Positions 28,583 through 38,000 of a stretch of DNA of 64,000 nucleotides are shown here, piece by piece. The stretch's first letter is position 1; the number at the start of each line of letters is the position of its first letter. Made by a program: the position numbers and the translations under genes. The notes below the pieces were generated by a model that was given only the letters and a program-made list of their open reading frames with translations, was not told the origin of the DNA and did not search any database. The stretch is from Closterium sp. Naga37s-1 (lineage: Eukaryota; Streptophyta; Zygnematophyceae; Desmidiales; Closteriaceae), in the NCBI GenBank assembly GCA_947471745.1, contig CANJKZ010000263.1:806001-870000 (forward strand), in the 5' to 3' direction.

Positions 28583-29591
28583 CTGCGAGGTCGCCCCCCT
28601 TGGAGCGGAACTTGTCTCTCAGCTCAGCGAAGCGCTTGAAGCACCGCTGCTTGGTCTGCCCCGGCACAGCACTGGCCACGCGGTCCCACCGCAGGGGCGT
28701 GTCCTTGGGGAACTCCTTCAGCGCCTGCACCAGCGCGCGGTCCTGCGCCTCCGTCCACGTGGTTACCGCGTTACCACCACCCTTGCCCTCTGCCTCTGCC
28801 GCGCCCCCTGGGGCGATCCCTTCCTCCTCCCATCTGCTTGTGGGCGCGGGTTCGGCTCCCCCCGCCCCCCCCGCTCCCCCCGCGCCCGCGCTGCTGCCCT
28901 TGTGTTGCTTGCGCTGCGACAGGAACGCGGCGTACGCGTCGCGATCCGACGGCTTCTGCAGCGCGACGGCCTTGGCGGATCGGATCACGTCGTCCACGGC
29001 GCGCCGCCCAGACCCTACGCCTTTTGCTACCTTCTCCCACCGCTGCGTCGTCCCGCGAGGAAGCTTCACGAGAAGCTTCTTCAGCTGGTCCCACTCCTCG
29101 CGCGTCCACTCACTCGTGTCGACGCCTTCGCTCGCGGCGGCGCTGGCGGCGCTCCCGCCGTTGGCGGCGCCGCCGTCTGCGGCGCGTTGGACGGGGAGAT
29201 CCGCCAGCTCAGCTTCCTGCGGCTCGCGAGCGACCGGGTTCTTGTAACGAGAGGCTGGGGATGGTTCGTCTGCTGGTTGCTCCTCGGCGTGATGGTGTTC
29301 TTCTAACGGGGGACCGACACCAACTCGGCAGTCTCCAGCTGTCTGTGTGATAGGAGCGAGAGGGCCTATAACGAGGGCGAGCGCGATCCAGATGAGCGCG
29401 AACTGGAGGAATCCTGACGTCATGATTCCCGCCGCTAGAAATGCGGCGGCGAATCCGCAGAGGATGAGGAGAACGGGGCGAGAGACCGAGGCGTCTGGAT
29501 CGAGCTGGTCTTCTGGCGAAACGAACGGCTCAGATGCGAGGCGCATGCGCGGCTTGACGTAATAATCTCCATCATCGAAATCGTCATCCAT
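28583..29591 (-). CDS. MAMYB: MAMYB-like membrane-anchored MYB/SANT protein (main exon)
   Basis: One large exon codes for 336 residues from ATG at 29591 to a donor GCAG|GTGCGT near 28582. Residues ~38-80 hold two adjacent hydrophobic segments after the sequence VSRPVL and end in GPLAP, the N-terminal anchor seen in plant MAMYB. A first SANT/MYB repeat spans ~160-205 (EWTREEWDQLKKLL, RWEKVA) and a second ~278-325 (TWTEAQDRALVQAL, RWDRVA), resembling the paired SANT domains of DNAJC2/ZRF1. In Arabidopsis MAMYB sits in the ER membrane and affects root-hair growth; a DNA-binding or chromatin role for this copy is inference. The start is supported by the acidic leader directly before the anchor. 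The short 3' exon is not located. A diverged copy of the exon end lies 45 bp downstream. The gene is divergent from the decarboxylase gene, 1.54 kb away. Confidence 0.85.
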
Positions 29592-31132
29592 GGCCGCTGC
29601 GTCCCGCTGCTGGTGCGCCGCGCCTAATTACAATTAGTCTAAGTTTAGGAGAATCTGTTAGAAGCTGTCCTTTTGGCGGCCAAGGACGAACGAGCTCCCG
29701 CTGCTGGAGGCACTAGGCGCGCGAGCCCGCAGAATTGACGCGAAGAGGCCGCGGATAGCGAAGACAGTAGCTAGGATTCTCTTTCCCTCTGGAGTCTGGA
29801 TCGAGGCCTGAACTTGGGTCAGGCTGCTTCAGCTTTCAGGCGGAAGTAGTCCTAGATTCGAAATGAACCACATTTCAACATCTGTTACCGTGCGAACTGA
29901 CTCAAGAGAGCGAAACGTCGTTACCGTGTATGCGACTGATTTTCGCATGTGGCAAGCTATTCGCGTCATAAGCCAGGTTCGGAATATAAACAAAGCATAC
30001 ACCAACGACGCCGCTTTATACAATACTAGTTGCCGTTCTTTCACCAACATGCTCTCCCGCGTTGGGCTGTGCAACGACCACGTGGTAGGTCACTATCCTT
30101 GTTGGCTCGCACTACCTGGACTGACCGTACGTCCACATCAGAAATTGCTTTCGGGGATTCTCTCGTCACACTCATGTCATCGAACCTCCCACAATATCGA
30201 TTATTGGCGGAAGGTTCTGAAACGCTTGGATACAATAAGCGTATTTACAGTACGGTGGAGATCGATGTTGGAAGATTGATCGCCCAATCTATGTATCGTC
30301 GAAAGCAATTTCATTGCAGTGTTGACTCCCTCCCTAGCATCACCATCAACCAAGTGGCGCGCCAAGTCAGCAAATTTATCAACCCTTCCGCCAAGCCCTT
30401 CTTACCAGAGAAGCTGCCAGGTGTGCTCCGGCGAGTCGCGAAATTTCCTCACAGACTGCAGTGCGCCACAATAAGGGGCAATTGTCGAGCGAATTTGGGC
30501 GAATCGGCGGGATATGAATGGTTGGCAGCGCCCTCGAGGCAGCCAAGGCACAGCATGGCGCAAGGCGAGTCGCGAGCCATCCTCGGTCGAGCCGCCTGTA
30601 AGCTGCTTCTTGGCCCGGAATCCGCGTTCGCGAGGCGAAGTAGAGCAACACTCAGCGAGTGGCGGAGCAGGGCCGCGTGGAGAACGACTTCGGCGGGTGC
30701 CACCAATCTTTCAGCGTCGCTCGGTGCGTCGAGCGTACTCCTAGAAATACAAGGTTGAAGCGCGCGCCTCCCGCCGTTCGACAGACAGCAGCGTGCAGAC
30801 CTTTCACGTTAACGCCTCCGCAAGAAATAACTCCGCACGCCACCGAAACACACGCCGTGATATTCCCGCGACCTAGTAGAAAGGGTACCACTACTAGTGC
30901 TCGTCATCACCGGCGCGCACAGACAGTCGGACTTCACGCGGAACCGCCGTGACCTGCAAGAAGTACCACTGTAACAGCTCCCTCGCCGCGCTCACTTTTC
31001 ATAGCAACCTCGCCTTGACGACGTGGCGCGGCAAGAAAACGCCACGAGTGTGACTCGCCCGCGCTCCCCCCGCCTCCGCCTGCGCCGCCCCGAACCCCCT
31101 CGACCCCGCCTCGTCCCTCTGCGACAGCGGAG
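29592..31132. promoter_or_regulatory. Shared upstream region of MAMYB-like and decarboxylase genes
   Basis: 1.54 kb between two divergent start codons, so both promoters must lie here. A palindromic G-box CCACGTGG sits at 30078-30085, a known plant bZIP/bHLH site; its use here is unproven. A 242-codon open stretch at 30030-30758 (+) has no recognisable domain and overlaps open frames on the other strand, so I do not call it a gene. Confidence 0.4.
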
Positions 31133-34100
31133 ATGGTAGCGAGGGAGCAAACCACGGAGGTGCAGGAAGGTGCTTGTAACGGGATGACAGTGCAGGAAGA
31201 TGCTTGTAACGGGATGACAGTGCAGGACGGTGCTTGTAACGGGATGACAGTGCAGGAAGATACTTGTAACGGGCTGACAGTGCAGGACGGTGCTTTTAAC
31301 GAGGTGACAGCTCAGGAAGGCAGTGCTATTGCAGGCGGGGCAGGAGCAGAGGGCACATTATTCAGAGCGCTGGAGGCGGAGGAGGTGCGCAGGCAGGGCC
31401 ATCGCATGGTGGAGTTCATTGCAGACTATCTGCAGGGCGTGGGGGACAGACCCGTGTGTAGCACCGTGCAGGTGAGCCACGTGTGTCCTGCCGTGCCATG
31501 CCATACCATGGCATGGCATGCTATAGCGCGGCGTGCCTTGCTGTGCATTGCTGCACGGTGCCATGTCATGCCATGCCATGCCATGCCGTGCCATGCCATG
31601 CCGTACCGTACGGTGCTATGCCATGTTATGCCACGCTCGCAGTTGACAGCACTCGGCAGCAGCATTGCATGGCAGGGCGGTTGTGAGAGAGTAAGGGCGG
31701 TTGTGAGAGAGTAAGGGCGGTTGAGAGAGAGTAAGGGCGGTTGTGAGAGAGTAAGGGCGGTTGAGAGAGAGTAAGGGCGGTTGAGAGAGAGTAAGGGCGG
31801 TTGAGAGAGAGTAAGGGCGGTTGAGAGAGAGTAAGGGCGGTTGAGAGAGAGTAAGGGCGGTTGAGAGAGAGTAAGGGCGGTTGAGAGAGAGTAAGGGCGG
31901 TTGAGAGAGAGTAAGGGCGGTTGAGAGAGAGTAAGGGCGGTTGAGAGAGAACAGGCAATGGTGGAAGCGGTGGAGGAGAATTGCGTGAGTGCACCCGCAG
32001 CATGCAGCAGGGCTGGTTGCATGCGGTTACCAGCAGTTGTCAGCACACCAGACGCACTCATTCTCCTGCACCCCCTCCCTCTCTTGCAACGCATCCCACT
32101 GCACTCCATGCTCTGCGCCTGCTAACCACACTGCCCACGCCTTGCCCTGCATGCGCGGCCCCACTGTTGCCCCCTCCCGCCACCATGACAGCCCGGCTAT
32201 CTGCGGCCTCTGCTGCCCGCCCACGCCCCCGACCATGGCGAACCACTGGACGCCATTCTCTCAGGTCATGCGCGCTCCCTCTCGCCCCCATCCGTGTGCC
32301 GTCGCCTTGGCCCCACCTGTGTGCATTCCTCCATCTTCCTTTGAACCACCTTGCCCACCCCCCTCCCTCGCTGCCTGCCCCTACCCTCCCACGGGTATCT
32401 CGCACCTGTAATTCCCTCCCTTCCATCCACTGCCGCACCCACTTTCTTCTCCCTCAACGCACTCCTTGCCTCGCACCCCTCCTCTCCATCCCTCCACCCC
32501 CCTCTGCACCGCACAGACATATCGAGCGCCATCCTGCCGGGCATAATGCACTGGCAGAGCCCGGCCTTCTTCGCCTTCTTCTCCTCGCCCACCAGCGCCG
32601 CCGCCATCTGTGCCGACGCCCTCAACGTCGTCGGCTTCTCCTGGGCTGCTGCGCCTGCAGCCACGGAGCTGGAGGAGGTCGTCATGGACTGGATGGTGGA
32701 CCTGCTAGGGCTCCCCGATGGGTTCCATTCGGTTAAGTCAGGTGAGAAGAAGGGAGTGGGCGGGGTGGGGGGTGCGGGGTGCAAGGTGCGGGGTGCGGGG
32801 TGGGGGTCATCACCACGCAGACGCCCTCATGAGTGCCCTGAACGTGGTCGGCTTCTCGTGGGCCGCCGCTCCTGCAGCCACGGAGCTGGAGGAGGTTGTG
32901 CTGGACCGGCTGGTGGACGGACCTGCTCGGACGTTCCCGATGGGTTCCACTCAGTCAAGTCAGGTGAGAAGGGAGTGGGCGGGGTGGGGGGTGCGGGTCA
33001 TCATCAGCGCCCTCAACTCAACGTGGCGGGCTTCTCCTGGGCTGCCGCTTCCGCTGCCACGGAGCTAGAAAGCAATCGTCGTGGGTTGGCTGGCTGATAT
33101 CCTGGCGCAGCCGGAGGGGTTCCACTTGGTTAAGTCAGGTGAGAGGGAGTGGCGAGAGTATTGGGAATCATATGTACAGACTCCCTCATCAGCGCACTCT
33201 TCAGTGCCGTCAACGTGATGGGCTTCTCCTGGGCCGTCAACGTGATGGGCTTCACCTGGGCCGTCAACGTGATGGGCTTCTCCTGGGCCGTCAACGTGAT
33301 GGGCTTCTCCTGGGCCGTCAACGTGATGGGCTTCTCCTGGGCCGTCAACGTGATGGGCTTCTCCTGGGCCGTCAACGTGATGGGCTTCTCCTGGGCCGTC
33401 AACGTGATGGGCTTCACCTGGGCCGTCAGCGTGGTGGGCTTCTCCTGGGCCGCCCCGCCGCCCCGCTGCCACGGAGCTCAGAGAGATTGTTGTGGACTGG
33501 CTTGCTGACTTGCTGGGGCTGCGAGGTGGGTTGGGTTCCACTCGGTCAAGTGAGGTGAGACGGAGTGGGGGTGGGGGTCATTTGCACCAGCGCCCTCATC
33601 GGTGCGCTCAGCCCCACGTGGTGGGCTTCTCCCGGGCCGCCGCCCCTGATGCCACGGAGCTCGAGGCGATCGTCATGGACTGGCTGGTGGACTTGTTAGG
33701 GCTGCCAGAGGGCTTTCACTCGGTTAAGTCAGGTGAGGGGGAGTGAGGTGAGCTCAACAGTGGACAGCACAGGAGGCGCAGTGACGCGCTCATCAGTGCC
33801 CTCGACGTGGTGGGCTGCTCCTGGGCCACTGCTCCTGGGCCACTGCTCGTGCTGCCACGGAGCGCAAGGAGGTTGCCACGGAGCGCAAGGAGGTTGCCAC
33901 GGAGCGCAAGGAGGTTGCCACGGAGCGCAAGGAGGTTGCCATGGACGAGCTGGCTGACCTGCTGGCGCTGCCTGTTGGGTTAACCTTGGTGAAGTCGGGT
34001 GACTAGGAGTGAGGGGTTGAGTCGAGGGGATGGGGAGGGAGGGAGGTGAGGGGTGTGGTACAGCATGGCAGCACCACAACATCGCTTTCCTCAGCCGCTT

Positions 34101-34929
34101 GCTCTCACTAGCAGGCATGTGAGCATCAGCACTCCCAGTGCACTCACATTCATCCTTCCGTTCTCCCACACACCGTGGCGTGCGTTGCACCGTGTCACTG
34201 TGTGACTGTGGCTCTGTGGCAGGCGGGCAGGGCGGGGAGGTGATTCACGGCACGGCCAGTGAGGCGCTGCTGGTGGCGCTGCTGGCCGCCAGGCGGAGAG
34301 TGCTGGACCGCGTAGTGGGGCCGGCTGGTAGTATGGAGGAAGCGGCAGCAGATTCAGCAGCAGCAGTAGCCTGCAGGCAGGGTGCTCAGGAGAAGAAACG
34401 GGCAGCAGAGGGGCGGCTGATAGCACACCTTAACGAGGCGGAGAGCAGGCTTATATGGAGGATAGTGTCAGCACGGAATGGCAGGCAGAGGTGCAACGGG
34501 AGCGTGGGGGTGACACATGAGGAGTGGCTGGTGGATGCTGCAGGCGATGGGGATGGCGATGGCAGTGGGGCTTGTGTTATTGGTACCACCAGTAGCACTG
34601 GTGCAGGTGCTGGTCAGGCTGGCAGCATTAGTGGCGGGGCGGCTGCTGCCAGTAAGGCTGCTGCTGGTGCGTGTGAGCAGGGAGAGGCTGCCGGGGCCCC
34701 GTGGGGCAGTGCGGAGGACAGGGCAGCACAGTGCCAGGTGGCATACGTGTCGGACCAGACGCATGCATGCGCACTCAAGGCGTGCCGTGTGGCGGGCATG
34801 CCCGAGAGCAACGTGCGTGTGCTGCCCACCACTGCTGCATCGGCTTATGCTCTCACTCCCCGCCAGCTGTTGGATGCGGTGCAGAGGGATGAGGCTGCTG
34901 GCCTCATTCCCTTCTTCCTCGTCCTCACT
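31133..34929 (+). CDS. Aromatic-L-amino-acid decarboxylase-like gene, 5' half (exons 1-4)
   Basis: Four exons join in phase: 31133-31471, 32192-32264, 32517-32741 and 34223-34929, 448 codons, ending at a GTAAGT donor. They match the N-terminal half of group II PLP-dependent decarboxylases (tyrosine/tryptophan/DOPA type). The matches include GHRMVEFIADYLQ, PGYLRPLLP, PGIMHWQSPAFFAFF, GFSWAAAPAATELE, the PLP-phosphate-binding HGTASEALLVALLAAR (~220) and SDQTHA (~389), whose His stacks on the PLP ring in the family. The half with the PLP-binding lysine is missing: from about 35.0 kb the intron runs into a chromovirus. Substrate cannot be predicted, and aldehyde-synthase activity is equally possible. 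Oddities are a decapeptide repeat at residues ~10-60, a ~125-residue low-complexity insertion between HGTASEA and SDQTHA, and five extra copies of the end of exon 3 in intron 3. It is probably a truncated pseudogene, or has its 3' exons beyond the window. Confidence 0.85.
31161..31310 (+). repeat. 30-bp coding minisatellite, five units
   Basis: The unit TGCAGGAAGATGCTTGTAAC + GGGATGACAG repeats in frame at the start of the decarboxylase and encodes EDACNGMTVQ-like decapeptides. The last two units are the most diverged. Known decarboxylases have no such N-terminal repeat. Confidence 0.9.
31490..31632 (+). repeat. CCATG pentanucleotide microsatellite in intron 1
   Basis: Imperfect CCATG/CCGTG repeats, cleanest at 31560-31605, lie just after the exon 1 donor. 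Confidence 0.85.
31679..31949 (+). repeat. 20-bp minisatellite in intron 1, about 13 units
   Basis: The unit GGTTGAGAGAGAGTAAGGGC is nearly invariant; the first two and the fourth units carry a GTGAGAG variant. The copies are contiguous, without spacers. Homogeneity implies recent expansion. Confidence 0.93.
32821..32963 (+). other. Extra copy 1 of the end of decarboxylase exon 3
   Basis: It encodes ALNVVGFSWAAAPAATELEE as in exon 3 and ends TCAG|GTGAG. A possible acceptor CCACGCAG precedes it. At 143 nt it would shift the frame if spliced in as a cassette. Confidence 0.75.
33008..33138 (+). other. Extra copy 2 of the end of decarboxylase exon 3
   Basis: It retains GTGGCGGGCTTCTCCTGGGC and the end GTTAAGTCAG|GTGAG. 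A possible acceptor is CATCAG. It is more diverged than copy 1; 131 nt, not a multiple of three. Confidence 0.7.
33193..33554 (+). other. Extra copy 3 of the end of decarboxylase exon 3, internally expanded
   Basis: It begins after CTCATCAG, contains nine in-frame 27-bp units, then continues into the ACGGAGCT...GACTGGCTTGC homologous part and ends AGTGAG|GTGAG. Confidence 0.72.
33209..33451 (+). repeat. 27-bp minisatellite coding VNVMGFSWA, nine units
   Basis: GTCAACGTGATGGGCTTCTC + CTGGGCC repeats nine times in frame with only a few substitutions. The unit is the exon 3 segment for VVGFSWA, so it arose by expansion inside a duplicated exon. Confidence 0.93.
33591..33732 (+). other. Extra copy 4 of the end of decarboxylase exon 3, best preserved
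   Basis: From about 33619 to 33732 it is open and encodes VVGFSRAAAPDATELE, IVMDWLVDLLGLPEGFHSVK and the split Gly, followed by GTGAGG. A possible acceptor is GCACCAG. Confidence 0.75.
33782..33998 (+). other. Extra copy 5 of the end of decarboxylase exon 3, internally expanded
   Basis: It starts with GCGCTCATCAGTGCCCTCGA as in the other copies, includes four 21-bp units, then GACGAGCTGGCTGACCTGCT and ends GTCGG|GTGACT. It is the most diverged copy. Confidence 0.68.
33854..33937 (+). repeat. 21-bp minisatellite coding ATERKEV, four units
   Basis: GCCACGGAGCGCAAGGAGGT + T repeats four times without change. It derives from the ATELEEV segment of the exon. Confidence 0.92.
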
Positions 34930-35013
34930 GTAAGTGGGAGGTGTCTCGTTGCTTCCTTCTTTCCCACTCTCACTGGAAGTTGAAGGTAACTCGATCCTTT
35001 CCTCACGCGCGTC

Positions 35014-38000
35014 ATGGCGAAAATTGCGACAGAAGCAGAATCGATCGTGACTTCGCAGCAGTTGCGAAATTTTCCCAAGGCCCAAGAAATTCGAGCCCCC
35101 AGCACCTTTGATGGGGAAATCGACGCTAGGCGCTGGCTTTTGGCGATCGAAATTTATTTCGCCGCCATTGGATGGACAGCACCAGCACTCGACAGAAACA
35201 AAATTATGTTTGCAGCAACACTACTGCGCGGACCAGCAATTGAATGGATAAGCGGAAGCGGTTTATTAAACCAAGGAGAAGCGACGTGGCAGCAGTTCCG
35301 TGAAGGATTACTACAACGTTTTGAGCCGATTAATGCAGCGTTAATCGCCCGCGACAAAATGCATCGTCATCGACAAATCGGGAGCGTCACAAACTACACA
35401 CAACAAATGGAGGAATTGTTCAACCGCATCCCCGACGTCACGGAAGGCGAAAAAATTAGAGCATTCATCGCGGAGCTGAAAAAAGAAACACGACAACATG
35501 TTGCGGCCGCAAATTGGAGCAGCTACAACGACGTCGTTTCGGCAGCAGAACGTTTCGACGTAACCACGATCGGAACATGACGACTTCATGGACGAGCTAG
35601 ACGACATGGAGGACGCTTGGCTACCCCCACGTGCGTCGACCCGATGGAACTCGATCGAATCGATGCAAAGGCAAGACCAAAGAAGAACAAATCTAAGTGT
35701 TTTTTCTGCGACAAGCCCGGACATCGACTCATCGATTGTGACGATATGAGAACTGCACGTTCAGCGCTTAGGGACCGCAGCAGTGGAGCAAAGTTAATGA
35801 GAACATTGGAGGATCGTGGAGTGAATTCTTCAACCCACGAACGGACTCTACCAGGGAAAATCGTCGAGGGAAACAAAATCTCCGCGACACAACACCCTGC
35901 TGGACCCGGACAACTCCAAAAAGGCCCTGTAAAAAGTAAGCACCCCTTAAAAATATCATACAAGGATGCTTTACTTGGGAAAAATTCCCTTGGGTCTACG
36001 GCCTTTGTGAAATCACAAGGGAAATTCCAGAAGAAAATAAATGTACCGGTACGACAACTACAGCAGCTGCGCATGGGGAACCAACAACGGAGCGTGGAAG
36101 ATCGACCTTCCAACGACGGCATCGTCCTCTCTCTGAAAAACCAGCCCATGTCGACCAACCGGTCCCCACGGAAGAAGTTGGTGGTGCTGAAACAGCTCAA
36201 GAGGGAGCTGGAGGTCAACATGAAGCTGCGACGACCTCAAACCTCCTCTACAGATGCATATGCAACATCTGAAACATCTACGATATCTACCCATCTATGA
36301 ATTCTACTACGAGCTCGAGAACCACATCGTCGACGACAACAAAAAATCATGGCAATAGGGAACGGCAGGACCGGCCATCTGCCACCCCAGGAGAAAACAC
36401 AGAGCTATGGGAAATGCCATATGATCCAATCAACGAGACGATCAACGGGTACAACGAGCAACGCCAACCACTTTTGCTCGAGGTGATCTGCAATGGACGA
36501 CGCCTCCAAGCACTCGTGGACAGTGGAGCATCCCATTCAGTATGCGACAAGGCAGCTCTCAAACGCATCAATGAGAAGTACACGCCTTCAAACTTCCAAG
36601 CTACGATGGTTGATGGAAGCAAATTACAACTCTACGGCGAAGCAGCGTTACACCTGCAGATGGGTCCTCTTCGCTGGAAACCGACCCTACCCATCACCAA
36701 CATCAAAGGGCTAGACTTGATTCTTGGGAGAGATCTTCTGAAGAAGTTCAACCCCGAGATCAACTGGGTCACCCGCACGGCGAGTATCTACAATCAAGAT
36801 AGAAGAGTTCCACTTCCGAATTGGAGCAACACGGGAGATATTCCGGAGGAGACTCTCGCACGCTTCGAGAAGGACGTGAAGCGAACCATGGCAGGGTTTG
36901 TTGCACTGGTTACCAACGAGGACGAAGGAGAGAGAAAAACACTCGAGCTTCCACTTGCAATCCAGAAACTTCTAGAAGAGTTCGAAGACGTTCTCCCTGA
37001 CGACCTTCCACACCAGTTGCCGCCATACCGAACCCACCAGCACGAGATCATCGAAGAACCTGGTTCAAAACTGACCTTCCGAGCACCATATCGACTCAGC
37101 CCAACCGAGTTGGCCGACATGAAGAAACAGATCGAGTACCTTCTGGACAAAGGACTCATTCGACCATCAACATCACCATACGGTGCACCAGTGCTTTTCA
37201 CGCCAAAACTTGACGGAAGCTTACGCATGTGCATCGACTACCGAGCCCTCAACAAGCAGACGATCAAGAACAAGTATCCGATTCCACAGATTGACGATCT
37301 ACTTGACCAGCTTCGTGGAGCCACGGTATTCTCAAAACTCGATTTGAGATTGGGATATTGGCAGATCCGGATGGCGGATAACTCCATCCATAAGACGGCG
37401 TTTCGGACACGATACGGATCCTACGAGTACCTTGTCATGCCGTTTGGACTCACCAACGCACCCGCTACATTCCAGGCCGAAATGAACCATATTCTCAGGC
37501 CTCTACTCGACGAATGCGTGGTGGTGTATCTGGACGACATCCTGATCTACTCGAGGGACATGAAGCAGCACATCGAACACCTACGATGTGTCTTCGAGAT
37601 ATACTTCGACGGGAGAAGTTCTATGTCAAGCTATCCAAGAGCGAGTTTGCCTTGAAGAAAGTTCAGTTCCTTGGACACATGGTGAGCGCTCAAGGAGTCC
37701 ATGTCGACCCAAAGAAGTTCATAGCCGTGCGTACGTGGAAGACATCGGAGAACGTGAAGGAACTTCAGCAATTCCTTGGCTTTGCGAACTACTATAATCG
37801 GTTCGTGCCACAGTATGCGAAGATTGCAACACCTCTCACCAATCTACTGAAGAAGAATACACCGTTCAAGTGGGAGGATGTGCACCAGCAAGCCATGGAG
37901 CAGTTGAAGACCGCACTCACGTCTGCACCCGTCCTGATCCTGCCAGATCCAGAAAAAGACTACGTCATCGAAGTTGACGCTAGCGACCAAGCAGTTGGAG

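Noticed and set aside
30030-30758. 242-codon frame between the two divergent genes
   Set aside because: No recognisable domain, irregular composition, overlapping open frames on the other strand, and position in the expected promoter region. It could be an exon of an unknown gene, but nothing supports it.
31679-31949. CRISPR-like regular repeats
   Set aside because: Repeats are contiguous 20-mers without spacers, inside a eukaryotic intron.
31626-32109. Minus-strand frames with SLNRPYSLSTALTL repeats
   Set aside because: Antisense of the 20-bp satellite in decarboxylase intron 1.
32821-33998. Normal additional coding exons of the decarboxylase
   Set aside because: Exon 3 already contains the complete segment and joins in phase to exon 4. 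Adding any copy would duplicate the segment and, as placed, shift the frame.
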